Source: Bin87 sp034423595 | GTDB taxonomy: Bacteria; Chloroflexota; Dehalococcoidia; Lucifugimonadales; UBA3495 | DNA length: 64,000 nucleotides | Assembly (NCBI GenBank): GCA_965207025.1 | Contig: OZ242258.1 | Span: 2,976,001 to 3,040,000, forward strand | Reading direction: 5' to 3' | Shown: piece after piece, positions 32,181-41,209 of the stretch | How positions within the stretch are numbered: the first letter of the stretch is position 1 | How the letters are laid out: every line of letters starts with the position of its first letter | Position numbers and translations under genes: made by a program | The notes under the pieces: model-generated | Seen by the model: the letters and a program-made list of their open reading frames with translations, nothing else | The model's database searches: none | What the model was told of the DNA's origin: nothing

Positions 32181-32503
32181 GTCAATGAACTCTCCCGTCG
32201 TATGGCCGACTATGTTAGAGGGGTGAATCACCCTCCGCTAGGTGGCTTCGTAGATATCCCGTTCCGCCTTATTTCATTGAAAGCGCCAAAATTCTCCGCC
32301 GTTTGAAAAAGCGTACAAACCCCAATCGTGAGCCGTCCGCTTTTGCGGAATATCGCAACGATGTTCTGAATCGGTCGGGGTGTCCAACAGGGGACCAATC
32401 CGGACCTCCTCGGGCGTCGCAAAACAACATCTGGTAGATAGCCGTTCCGGGATAAACCGGGCTGCCGTTTGGCAGTAGGTTTCCGGGTATGCGGGAGGGC
32501 AAA
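32181..32503. other. Intergenic region upstream of dnaA
   Basis: About 320 bases without a credible gene; a 64-codon minus-strand frame and a 94-codon one lack supporting motifs. No TTATCCACA-like cluster was found, so it is not an obvious oriC. It should carry the dnaA promoter. Confidence 0.4.
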
Positions 32504-33817
32504 TCAGGGCTTAACCGCGCCGATGACGTATTCGGTGTATTGCCGCAGTTCAATGCCGCTGGCGGTTTCCGCCTGGCCGCCGCGCCGCGCCGGCATCATG
32601 CGCCGGTCCCGATCGAGGTTGCGGGGCGCGACGCCCACCACGTCAAGACCGGCGGAGGCGGAGATGTCGGCCAGGCATTGGTGGGTTGGGATCAGAATGC
32701 CCCGCATCACCGAAGGACCGACTACGATGATGGCTGCCGCGCTGGGTCGCAGCACACGGGTCATCTCGCCGATAGCAGCGGACATATCGGCAAAGTAGCG
32801 GCGCAGCACGCGGGACTTGGGGGCGTCTTTAACGGCCAGTTGGTCAACGACGGACTGAACGGTTGCGGGCAATCCGGCCGAAACGGATTGCTCGGCCCGA
32901 TTGCCCACTGATTCGGAGCCGATGTACTGTGCCCGCAGGTCGGTAAGGCTGGGAATCGGATCGCCAAGCCACGCCAGCGAAAACTTGTGCGCACGCATGT
33001 AGTCCAGGGCGTTGGCGTAAGGCGGCGACGTCACGATCAGGTCCACGCTGTCGTCGGGCAGCGGCAGGACACGAGCGTCGCCGGCAACGATGCGGCTTTC
33101 GCCCACCGTGTCTGGGTTGACAGCGGCGTAGGCGTCGGCAGCGCGATTCAGCAGGTCTGCGAAAACACGGATAGGCCGTCTTGGCATCTTGTCGGCGATG
33201 CGGTGGGGCCGCGTGTGCGCCAAATCCCGGGCTCGGGAAACGCCGCCGGACTTGGTGACAATGGTGGAGGAAAAGATCACCTCCAGCAGGTTACGCAGGT
33301 TGGCATCCGGCTCGGCGCGGATGGCTAGGATGAGAGCGGCCAGCTCCTGCTGAGTCTCTGGGAAAAACCAGTAGTCCAGGAATTGCCGGGTGGCAGCGTC
33401 CATGCCATCCCTGATTGCGGTCAGAGGGTCGGCGGGATCGCCGATGCCGGCATAGAGGTTGGTGGCACGGCGGAGGGTAGCATGGCCGGCATCGCGGACA
33501 ACGTGGAGGTCGAGGGCGGTGGTGCGGGCAGCGCTCTGGCGTCGAGCTAACGGATCCAGGTCAACGCCAACCACCGAGCGGCCGGCGAGCCAGCCCTCCA
33601 GCAGCGTTATGCCGGAGCCACACATCGGGTCCAGCACCGTGTCGCCCGGCCGCGTCAGGCCGTTGATGAAGTAGCCGGCCAGCCCGTGCGGAAAGCGCGC
33701 CGCGAAGGGGTGCAGCGCGTGTAGCGGGTGAGCCTCCCGCACCGGAGACTGGAAGGCCAGATTGCCGGCGAGTAGCTCGGCGAGATGCTCGTGTGTTGTC
33801 AGTGAGGTGGAAGTCAA
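32504..33817 (-). CDS. DNA methyltransferase (TSPPY-type amino-methylase)
   Basis: 437 residues, with TTG at 33817 as the first possible start after an in-frame stop. SAM motif I DPMCGSGITLLEGWLAGRSV is near residue 60, and the catalytic motif IV TSPPYANALDYMR is near residue 264. The order (SAM motif before catalytic motif) and the SPPY form fit N4-cytosine or related amino-methylases. No restriction endonuclease gene is adjacent, so it may be a solitary methylase; RNA methylation is an alternative. Confidence 0.8.
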   Translation of the reverse strand: MTSTSLTTHEHLAELLAGNLAFQSPVREAHPLHALHPFAARFPHGLAGYFINGLTRPGDTVLDPMCGSGITLLEGWLAGRSVVGVDLDPLARRQSAARTTALDLHVVRDAGHATLRRATNLYAGIGDPADPLTAIRDGMDAATRQFLDYWFFPETQQELAALILAIRAEPDANLRNLLEVIFSSTIVTKSGGVSRARDLAHTRPHRIADKMPRRPIRVFADLLNRAADAYAAVNPDTVGESRIVAGDARVLPLPDDSVDLIVTSPPYANALDYMRAHKFSLAWLGDPIPSLTDLRAQYIGSESVGNRAEQSVSAGLPATVQSVVDQLAVKDAPKSRVLRRYFADMSAAIGEMTRVLRPSAAAIIVVGPSVMRGILIPTHQCLADISASAGLDVVGVAPRNLDRDRRMMPARRGGQAETASGIELRQYTEYVIGAVKP

Positions 33818-33903
33818 TGCAAATTACAATGGCTGTGTTTGAACGGGAAAAGGGCGTGGATTTCCGGTACGATGCTACCATAGCGCAGGTTACGGAGCTG
33901 TCC

Positions 33904-34503
33904 ATGACTGACAACCTTATTTTCCGCCCCTTGACCCCGGAGTTGATGGATGACTTTGGCGCCGTGCTGCGGGGCAATTTCGGCGCGGGCTGCTGGTGCA
34001 TGTTCCCACGCTTGACGCAGGCCGAAACGATCGCGCTGCCGGGCGAAGGTTCCATCAGCCGACGCCGGCGAACAGTCATGTCAGAGTTGGCCGGGCAGGA
34101 TATTGCTCCGGGCCTGCTGGCTTTCGAGGGCGATGAGCCCGTGGGCTGGATAGCAGTCGCGCCTCGTCATGAGCTGAACCGCGTGGATCGTTCCCGCGCA
34201 ACCCCCAGGTTTGACGACATCAATGTGTGGGTAATCCCGTGCGTGACCGTCAGGAAAGACTCCCGTGGGCGCGGTATCGCGGTAGCATTGATCGAAGCGG
34301 CGGTACAGTATGCAGCGCAGCACGGCGCGCCCGCTGTGGAGGCGTACCCACGAGCCGGCAACGAACGCACCGGCGACGACAACGCCTATATCGGCACGGA
34401 GACCATGTTCCGACGGGCCGGATTCAGCATAGTGCGCGGGCCGCTGGAAAACCGTCCCCGAAACTGGATCGCCCGGGTCACGATGCGGTACGACCTACTG
34501 TAG
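33904..34503 (+). CDS. GNAT-family N-acetyltransferase
   Basis: 199 residues from the ATG at 33904 (ACGGAG upstream). FRPLTPELMDDFGAVL opens the fold; GWIAVAPR is strand 4; VRKDSRGRGIAVALIEAAV carries the acetyl-CoA-binding R/GxGxA loop; AYPRAGNERTG and MFRRAGFSIV complete it. An FGAGCWCMFPR segment near residue 27 with two Cys is shared with a subgroup of uncharacterised GNATs. Divergent from the methylase; substrate unknown. Confidence 0.82.
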   Translation: MTDNLIFRPLTPELMDDFGAVLRGNFGAGCWCMFPRLTQAETIALPGEGSISRRRRTVMSELAGQDIAPGLLAFEGDEPVGWIAVAPRHELNRVDRSRATPRFDDINVWVIPCVTVRKDSRGRGIAVALIEAAVQYAAQHGAPAVEAYPRAGNERTGDDNAYIGTETMFRRAGFSIVRGPLENRPRNWIARVTMRYDLL

Positions 34504-34515
34504 CGGTAGAAAATG

Positions 34516-35943
34516 CTAATCGGCCGGCTCCGGAGCGGCGGTGCCGCTAGCCCGCTCCATCCGAGCCTGCCGCGCCTCCTCGCGCTCCTGTTGTAGCCGC
34601 AGTCGCCTGGGAAGCGGCGGACGCGGCAGGAACCAGTAGCCGATGGCCGCGGCGATGTAAAGAACCACCAGCGGGAAGAGCGCCCAGTAGAAGCTGCCGG
34701 TATAGTCGTAGATTGCTCCCATCCACATGGCCGTCCACATCGATGCCAACTGGTCGGGCAGATGCTGCCAGCCGCGCAGCGTGGCGTAGGCTCGCCGCCC
34801 AAAGAAATCGCCCATGATCGCCCAGTTCAGCGGATTGGCGCTTTCGGAAAACGCCAGCAGCAGGACGAACACGACCACCTGCCATATTTCTCCGCTTTCC
34901 GTGATCAGGGAGGCCAATGCCGCCGCGCCCGACAGCATGCACACCGAACTCAGCTTGCGCCGGTCCACCCGGTCGCCCAGCCATCCCATGCAGGGGTTGA
35001 AAATCATGTTGACCACGGAAAACGAACTGACGAACGCTGCCGCGATGATGATAAATCGCTGCCCCTGATCCGACGCGGGATCCACCGGCACGCCGGCCTC
35101 CAGGAACCAGATGATCAACGGAGCCATCAGGAACGAAGCGCCGGCGTGGACGATGTTGCGGAAGCCCGTGGACATCACCAGGAGCCAATAGGATGGCGTG
35201 CGCATCGCCTCCCCGGCCAGGAAATCGTTTTCCCCGCCCTGCGTTCCCCGCCGCCGCTGGATCCTGCCGCGGCTTTCAGAGGCCGCGGCAGCTAACTCCG
35301 GTGGGTCGCCGTCCGGCAGCAGCCCCATTTCCTCCGGTGCGCGCTTGAGAAAATACGACAGCGGAATCACCACCGCGATGATGGTAATCCCGAGAATAGT
35401 GCAGGCGTCCCGCCACCCCACGACGAAAATCAGCAGGCCCACCAGGTAGGCTGACGCCCCGCCCAATCCGTTGCCCATGCTCACAATCGACATCGCAAGG
35501 CCGCGCCGCCGCCAGAACCAGTTGTTGACTGCTGCGATGGATGCGTTGTTGTATCCCGAGCGGAACCCTACCGACAGGAACGCCACGAAAATGAAGAGGA
35601 ACCACCAGAAATTGGTGGCCTGGGCCAGCAGGATGAAGCCAAGGCCCGACATCAGGCCGCCAAAGGCAAGCATCACACGCGGACCAAAACGGTCCGTGCA
35701 ATAACCCATCAACGGTCCCTGCACGCCGCCCATGAAACGGCCCAGGCCCTCGGCCAGTCCCAGCAAGGTCCGCGATTGCGGGCTGAACCCCAGCACGTCC
35801 TTTGGAAACAGGAGATCGTTCTCCACGGGAACGTACATGACCGTGAATCCCCGGTTGAAGCTGCCGTGCTTCATCCCGTCGGCGATCAGGCTGACCAGTA
35901 CGATCCACCAGCCGTAGAAAATCTTGGGGCGGCGCAACCTCAT
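34516..35943 (-). CDS. MFS transporter, probable organic-acid carrier
   Basis: 475 residues with about 12 membrane helices. FYGWWIVLVSLIADG starts helix 1; the loop 2-3 signature reads GYCTDRFGPRVMLAFGG, and the second-half equivalent GWLGDRVDRRKL. Its start overlaps the stop of the CoA-transferase gene (TGATG), so import and CoA activation of one substrate are probably linked. Substrate not deducible; an oxalate/formate-type (OFA-like) carrier is the nearest family guess. Confidence 0.85.
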   Translation of the reverse strand: MRLRRPKIFYGWWIVLVSLIADGMKHGSFNRGFTVMYVPVENDLLFPKDVLGFSPQSRTLLGLAEGLGRFMGGVQGPLMGYCTDRFGPRVMLAFGGLMSGLGFILLAQATNFWWFLFIFVAFLSVGFRSGYNNASIAAVNNWFWRRRGLAMSIVSMGNGLGGASAYLVGLLIFVVGWRDACTILGITIIAVVIPLSYFLKRAPEEMGLLPDGDPPELAAAASESRGRIQRRRGTQGGENDFLAGEAMRTPSYWLLVMSTGFRNIVHAGASFLMAPLIIWFLEAGVPVDPASDQGQRFIIIAAAFVSSFSVVNMIFNPCMGWLGDRVDRRKLSSVCMLSGAAALASLITESGEIWQVVVFVLLLAFSESANPLNWAIMGDFFGRRAYATLRGWQHLPDQLASMWTAMWMGAIYDYTGSFYWALFPLVVLYIAAAIGYWFLPRPPLPRRLRLQQEREEARQARMERASGTAAPEPAD

Positions 35944-38456
35944 CAGTACACCACCTGCTTGTCGACCAGCTCGCCGATGCGGTCAGTGTCCAAGCCCAGG
36001 ACTTCCGACAGCACGTAGTCGTTGTGCTGTCCCAGCAGCGGGGCCGGCGCGCGAACCGACCCCGGCGTATCGCTGAAACGCCACGGAACCCCGTATAGCA
36101 TCTCCGCGCCCACGTGCGGGTGGTCTATCTCCACGTAGGTATCGCGCGCGTTCAGGTGTGGGTCCGCGAACTGGTCGGCAATGTTCATTACCGGCATGGC
36201 GGCGACGCCGGCGGATTGCAGCAGGCTGGCGGCCTCCTCCGATGTCCGGTTGCGGGTCCAATTGGCAACCAGATCATCCAGCGCGCGCCGGTTCCGCCAA
36301 CGGGACGCGGCATCGGCGAACCGTGGATCTTCCACAAACCCGTTGTCGCCCAGCATACCGGCCAGGGCGCGCCACTCGGCATCGGCGCCCACGGCGATGG
36401 ACACCCAAGCATCCTCGCCCGCGCATGGATAGTTGTTGTGCGGCGCGAAGTCAGGGTCGTCGTTGCCCAGGGGCGTCGGTACATTGCCCGTCATCTGGTA
36501 CTGCAACATCGGTACGCCCAGCAGGGCCGCCGTTCCCTCCAAGTGTGCCGCTTCCACGTACTGGCCGCAGCCGGTTCGGTTGCGGTGTCGCAGGGCTGCC
36601 ACAACGCCCAACGCGGCGCAGAGAGCAGCCACCGTATCGCTCCAGGCCGCCTGAAGTTCGCCCACCAACGGTTCACCCTCCTCCGTCGGATAACCCACTA
36701 GGCTCATCATACCCGACATGGCCTGAATGATGGGCGCATAGGCCACCATATGGCTCAGGGGGCCGGTATCGCCAAATGCCGGCATCGCTGCTACGATTAT
36801 GTCCGGCTTGGCCTTGCTCAGGCTGTTGTAGTCCATGCCCAGACGTTGCAGGACGCCGGGCGAGAAGTTTGATAACACCACGTCGCTCACCGACGCCAGC
36901 CGGCGCAGAATCGCCCGTCCGTCGTCGGTGCGCAGGTTGAGCGTAACGCTGAGCTTGTTGCGGTTCAGGCCGTGAAAAACGGGTTGCAGCTCCGGCCATA
37001 CCCCTCGGTCGCCGCCCGTTAGATCTTCACCCACCATGGGGCGGCCCAGGCGCATCCCGTCCATGCGGGCGCGGCTTTCCACCTTGATGACCTGTGCGCC
37101 CATGTCGGCCAGCAGTTGCCCGGCCATCGGCCCGGCCCACGCCGAACCCAGGTCAACTATGCGAACATCCTGCAACGCCGTTGGTGGCTTTTTCGATGTC
37201 GCCCTCACCCTGCCCTTTCCCATCGAGGGAGAGGTGGTAGGCAGGTCATCCAGAACTTCATTGTTGTGCTGCCCCAACATGGGCGCGGGGCCTGTCACTT
37301 TGAGCGGCGACCCGTGTAGACGCACCGGCGGACCGGGATACTTCAGGCGCCCGGCCTGTGGGTGGTCAACTTCTCGGAACCACTGGCGGGCCACCAGTTG
37401 CGGCGATTCGAGGGCTTCGTCCATCGTCAGCACCGGCGCGCAGGGAATCCGGTTTTCCAGGCACAGCCGTAGAATCTCGTCCTTGTTGTGTTCCATGAAC
37501 CACGGAGCGATCAGGTTCTCCGCTTCTTCGGGATACCGGTCGCTCATGGCGCGACGGTCGCGGTAGCGAGGGTCGTCCGTCCAGTCTGGATTACCCAGCA
37601 AGTTGAGGAATCTCTGGTACTGTTCCATCTGCGGCGCGTCGATACACACGTGGCCGTCCCGGCAGGGCAGCACGCAGTTGGGAAACAGCCCCAACCGCAT
37701 CCGGTTGCCCGAGCGCGAACCGGCGATGCCGCGGTAGATGAATGTCGGCAGGTGGTAGCCCGTCAGCAACGTGGCAATTATGCCCGAGTCCGCAACGTCG
37801 ATGTACTGTCCGGCATTCCCATAACCGGATGCCTGAGCGGACTCGCGCGCCAATAGCGCAATGATGGCGGCGAACGCGCCGCCCACTCCCGCCAGGAAGC
37901 CTGCCTGTTGGTCGGGCGTGGTCAGCGGCTCCCGGTGAGCGTGGCCGGTGCCGAAGCTCATGCCGCTCAAGGCGTTGACTTGCAGATCGTAACCGGCGTA
38001 CTCCCGGTAATCCCCGGTGCGGCCATAGGGTGAGATCGAAACCGCGATCAGGTTTGGATGATGCTTCGACAGCTGTTCGGCGGAGATGCCGGCTTGGTCC
38101 AGGCACGGGTAGCGCTGATTTTCAACCAGAATGTCGGCGGTTTCCAGCAGACGGTGGAATCGGTCGAAGCCATCACCCGTTGCGTGGTCGAGGGTTATGC
38201 CGTGCTTGCCCTGATTGGCGAACAGGAACAGGCCGCTGCTTTCAGGATGGGAAATGCCATCGGGGAACGGGCCGCGCCGCCGGGCCGGATCGCCGTCAGG
38301 CGGCTCAACCTTGATAACGTCAGCGCCCAGCTCGGCCAGGATCTTCGCGCAGAACGGGGCGGACACCATCTCGCCCCACTCAACGACGCGAATGCCCTCC
38401 AATGGCGCAGAGGGCAACGTTGAAATAGTCGGCGCTGATGTACCCGTATCCGGCAA
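35943..38456 (-). CDS. Tandem-fused CaiB/BaiF family III CoA-transferase
   Basis: 837 residues formed by two complete CaiB/BaiF domains. Domain 1 (about 18-400): GIRVVEWGEMVSAPFCAKIL, ELGADVIKVEPP, and the nucleophile Asp220 in GQYIDVADSG. Domain 2 (about 428-837): VRIVDLGSAWAGPMAGQLLA, DMGAQVIKVES, but Glu635 in GQYVEAAHLEG replaces the Asp. So domain 1 is probably catalytic and domain 2 structural. The linker (about 402-425) is encoded by a copy of an intergenic repeat. In an operon with the MFS gene. Confidence 0.9.
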   Translation of the reverse strand: MPDTGTSAPTISTLPSAPLEGIRVVEWGEMVSAPFCAKILAELGADVIKVEPPDGDPARRRGPFPDGISHPESSGLFLFANQGKHGITLDHATGDGFDRFHRLLETADILVENQRYPCLDQAGISAEQLSKHHPNLIAVSISPYGRTGDYREYAGYDLQVNALSGMSFGTGHAHREPLTTPDQQAGFLAGVGGAFAAIIALLARESAQASGYGNAGQYIDVADSGIIATLLTGYHLPTFIYRGIAGSRSGNRMRLGLFPNCVLPCRDGHVCIDAPQMEQYQRFLNLLGNPDWTDDPRYRDRRAMSDRYPEEAENLIAPWFMEHNKDEILRLCLENRIPCAPVLTMDEALESPQLVARQWFREVDHPQAGRLKYPGPPVRLHGSPLKVTGPAPMLGQHNNEVLDDLPTTSPSMGKGRVRATSKKPPTALQDVRIVDLGSAWAGPMAGQLLADMGAQVIKVESRARMDGMRLGRPMVGEDLTGGDRGVWPELQPVFHGLNRNKLSVTLNLRTDDGRAILRRLASVSDVVLSNFSPGVLQRLGMDYNSLSKAKPDIIVAAMPAFGDTGPLSHMVAYAPIIQAMSGMMSLVGYPTEEGEPLVGELQAAWSDTVAALCAALGVVAALRHRNRTGCGQYVEAAHLEGTAALLGVPMLQYQMTGNVPTPLGNDDPDFAPHNNYPCAGEDAWVSIAVGADAEWRALAGMLGDNGFVEDPRFADAASRWRNRRALDDLVANWTRNRTSEEAASLLQSAGVAAMPVMNIADQFADPHLNARDTYVEIDHPHVGAEMLYGVPWRFSDTPGSVRAPAPLLGQHNDYVLSEVLGLDTDRIGELVDKQVVY
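37202..37236. repeat. CCCTCACCC-type palindromic repeat inside the CoA-transferase linker
   Basis: CCCTCACCCTGCCCTTTCCC followed by ATCGAGGGAGAGG resembles the intergenic copies at 52158 and 58212. It keeps the reading frame and encodes the linker between the two CoA-transferase domains. Confidence 0.7.
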
Positions 38457-38663
38457 TTATCACCCTGATCGACAAAGGGCCGGCGATTACGCGGCGCCGG
38501 CAATGATGGGGTTGCCGCAGTATAGGCTTGGGCGCGGCGTGTGCGCAAGGCAGGTTGACGACATGGGCGGGCTAGCGTAACATATCAGTTGACCCCCCCA
38601 TCCTGTTTCGACGGATGGGCAGCGAACCGCCCTCTGGGGCGGTTACGCATTTAAGGACAACCA

Positions 38664-39302
38664 ATGGCTGACGCGATAGCGTACATCGACGGTTTAAACC
38701 TGTATTACGGAGCTTTGAAAAACCGCCCGGCACTGAAGTGGCTGAATCCATTAACCATGGTGGAGAGGTTAGTTCCACACGATGAAATCAGCCTTGTCCG
38801 ATATTTTTCGGCGTTGACCGTCAGAACTCACTTGGACCCCGACGCACCGGCGCGTCAGGCAGTGTATTTTCGGGCGTTGCGAACCGTTCCCAAATTGATG
38901 ATCCACGAAGGCCGCATGGCAACGAGAACCAAAACCGGTGTTGTGTTGCCTGAATCGACTCCCCCACGAATCGAAACCATTGGGGTCTTTGAGGAAAAAC
39001 GCACCGACGTCAACATAGCATCGTACCTGTTGCTGGACGCTTTCGAGGGTAAGTACGACACCGCTATAGTGGTGTCCAACGACTCCGATTTGACCACACC
39101 TATCGAGATGGCTGTTGACAGGCTGGGCAAGACAGTCGTTACCGTTAACCCATACCGGGCCAACCGTCAGAGCAGCGAGTTGAGGAGAGCAGCGTCCCGG
39201 GCCATACCGCAAATCAACACCTCAGTGCTGCGGGCGTCTCAATTCCCTGATACCTTGACCGATGCCCAAGGAACGATTCGGCGCCACCGCTCGTACAGGT
39301 AG
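38664..39302 (+). CDS. NYN-domain (PIN-like) protein
   Basis: 212 residues. The PIN-like acidic core is visible: AIAYIDGLNLYYGAL (Asp9, Asn12), EEKRTDVNIASYLLLDAFEG (Asp in KRTDV), and TAIVVSNDSDLTTPIEMAVD with the SNDSDL motif. The Arg-rich C-terminus (TIRRHRSYR) may bind nucleic acid. NYN proteins are predicted RNases. It stands alone between repeat-filled gaps, with more relaxed codon use than its neighbours; a recent acquisition or a defence role is possible. Confidence 0.85.
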   Translation: MADAIAYIDGLNLYYGALKNRPALKWLNPLTMVERLVPHDEISLVRYFSALTVRTHLDPDAPARQAVYFRALRTVPKLMIHEGRMATRTKTGVVLPESTPPRIETIGVFEEKRTDVNIASYLLLDAFEGKYDTAIVVSNDSDLTTPIEMAVDRLGKTVVTVNPYRANRQSSELRRAASRAIPQINTSVLRASQFPDTLTDAQGTIRRHRSYR

Positions 39303-39308
39303 CCAAGT

Positions 39309-39339
<31 letters not shown>

Positions 39340-39517
39340 TGTCGCAGGTTCATTTCAGTCCAATCTATCCAATCGGACGGCTCTCGGAACGCCATCTCTG
39401 AGCGAGGGGGCGTCAAATTTTCGGTTCGGGCTTCCGGCGCAAGCAGCAGTTCTTTGATATTGCGCTTGGTTCGTTTTTTCATGTTGCGCCACTGGGTGAT
39501 GAATAGATGTCGTTGGG

Positions 39518-39542
39518 TAGGGGCGAATAATCATTCGCCCCC
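39518..39542. repeat. Palindromic repeat family A (copy 2)
   Basis: TAGGGGCGAATAATCATTCG with CCCCCA, the same family in inverted form; together with copy 1 it flanks a 180-bp stretch between the NYN gene and the amidohydrolase. Confidence 0.8.
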
Positions 39543-39568
39543 ACGTTCCCTTACTAGGATCGCTCTGA

Positions 39569-40993
39569 CTACCCAATCGGCCGGTTCGTAACCTCCCGGT
39601 CAATCTTGCGGGGAATCCACTCGCCCCGACCCGCCTGCGCCGTCAGTTGGCCGTCTTCCACGGCGACCTGGCCCCGCATGATGGTCAACACAGGCCAGCC
39701 CTCGATCTCGAAGCCTTCCCAGATGCTGTAGTCGCTGATGTGGAAGTCGTCCATGGTCAGCCGCTTCTTGATGGACGGGTCGATGAGGGTAATGTCCGCG
39801 TCGCTGCCGGGAGCCAGGGCGCCCTTGCGCGGGTACAGCCCCATGATGCGCGCGCAGTTGGCCGACGTTACATCTACAAACCGCTGCAACGACATCCCCC
39901 GCTTGGATACGCCCTCGCTGTACGTGATGCCCACCCGCGTCTCCGCGCCGTTGTGCCCGCCGGTTACGTCCCGCACCGACTTCCCTTGAATTTTGAGGTT
40001 CCAGTTGGTGCAGTATTCGTCCGTCGCCATCGTGTGCAGCCCGCCCCACGCGATGCCCTTCCACAGCATGGCGGCGTCTTCCGGCGACTTCAGGGACGGG
40101 TACGTGTGGTACTTCATCCCGTCCTCTTCCTTGTAGTTGTTGGCGTTGAAGCAGGCGTAGTTGTGCAGCGTCTCGCCGTAGGCCGGCACGCCACGGTTGC
40201 GCGCCTCACCGATGGCGTTGATGCCCTCACGCGCGCTCACGTGCACGAAATAGACGGGCGCTCCGGTCCACTCGGCCACCCGCAGCACACGGCGGAACGA
40301 CACGTCCTCCGACTCGTTGCTGTGGACTTGCGGCATGTTCCACCATTCGTTGCGTTCCTCGCGCTGGAGCTTCTCGTACATGTACTGCACCATGTCGTCG
40401 TCCTCGGAGTGGACCAGCAGCATGGCGTCGTTGCGCTGGATTACCTCCATCAGGTCGTGCAGGTGCCCCATGCCCACCTTGCGCGGCTCGCCCGACATTT
40501 CCGGCGGCCGGATGTTGGTGGTGAAAATTTTGACACTGGACCAGCCGCCTTCGATATATTCGTGCAGCGATTCCAGCGTGCGCTGGGGAATCTCGCCCAG
40601 CAGCATCAGGTGGTGCGCGTAGTCGGCGTAGGAGTTGCCCCGCCACGAGTTGGTGCGCTCCTGGATAGCCTCGTCGATGGTGTTGCCGGGATGGTGGATG
40701 GCGAAGTCCAACAGCGTTGTGGTGCCGCCGAACAACGCGGCGCGACTCACCTGCTCCGGCGGAGCAGTGCGCAGATTGCCCGGCCCCATGATGGGCGCGT
40801 CGATGTGCGCGTGGGGCTCGATGCCACCGGGCACGACGATCTTGCCCGTGGCGTCAATGACCCGGACTACGTCGTCCGTCATGGTGTTGGGCGCGGTGAT
40901 GGCGACGATCTTCTCGCCCTGGATGCAGACGTCCCAGTCGCCCACACCCCAGGGCGTGACCACCTGGCCGCCGCGAATAATCAAGTCCAGCAT
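39569..40993 (-). CDS. Dihydropyrimidinase/hydantoinase-like amidohydrolase
   Basis: 474 residues of the cyclic-amidohydrolase superfamily. Metal ligands: His-x-His in GGIEPHAHIDAP (about 61-65), the carboxylated Lys in VKIFTTN near 152, His in LLVHSEDDD, His in VYFVHVSA, and Asp in MATDEYC. C-terminal PGSDADITLIDP is typical of the composite beta-domain. Likely opens a cyclic imide, hydantoin or similar ring. Transcribed alone; substrate not predictable. Confidence 0.88.
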   Translation of the reverse strand: MLDLIIRGGQVVTPWGVGDWDVCIQGEKIVAITAPNTMTDDVVRVIDATGKIVVPGGIEPHAHIDAPIMGPGNLRTAPPEQVSRAALFGGTTTLLDFAIHHPGNTIDEAIQERTNSWRGNSYADYAHHLMLLGEIPQRTLESLHEYIEGGWSSVKIFTTNIRPPEMSGEPRKVGMGHLHDLMEVIQRNDAMLLVHSEDDDMVQYMYEKLQREERNEWWNMPQVHSNESEDVSFRRVLRVAEWTGAPVYFVHVSAREGINAIGEARNRGVPAYGETLHNYACFNANNYKEEDGMKYHTYPSLKSPEDAAMLWKGIAWGGLHTMATDEYCTNWNLKIQGKSVRDVTGGHNGAETRVGITYSEGVSKRGMSLQRFVDVTSANCARIMGLYPRKGALAPGSDADITLIDPSIKKRLTMDDFHISDYSIWEGFEIEGWPVLTIMRGQVAVEDGQLTAQAGRGEWIPRKIDREVTNRPIG

Positions 40994-41012
40994 ACTTCAG
41001 GTGCCTCCATAA

Positions 41013-41040
41013 CTGGATTCCCGCGAAAGCAGGAATGACG
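41013..41040. repeat. Palindromic repeat family C (degenerate copy)
   Basis: CTGGATTCCCGCGAAAGCAG followed by GAATGACG, a degenerate version of the CTGGATTCCGGC..GCCGGAATGAC unit found at 48471, 53284, 61918 and 63434. Confidence 0.6.
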
Positions 41041-41209
41041 ATTGAAAGGTATTCGGCGTCGGCCGGCGCAATTCAGGAGCGCCAGACATAGCCGGTTGGA
41101 TGGCCGCAGTATATCGCAAATCCGCAGAAGCCATTGGGGCTAAACCGCTAACGTAATATCGGTTTACAATGCCGGATAAGAAACGATATCACGACCGGAG
41201 ATGAGACCC

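Noticed and set aside
32181..32503. Region upstream of dnaA as chromosomal origin
   Set aside because: No cluster of TTATCCACA-like boxes or AT-rich unwinding region was seen, and dnaN is absent.
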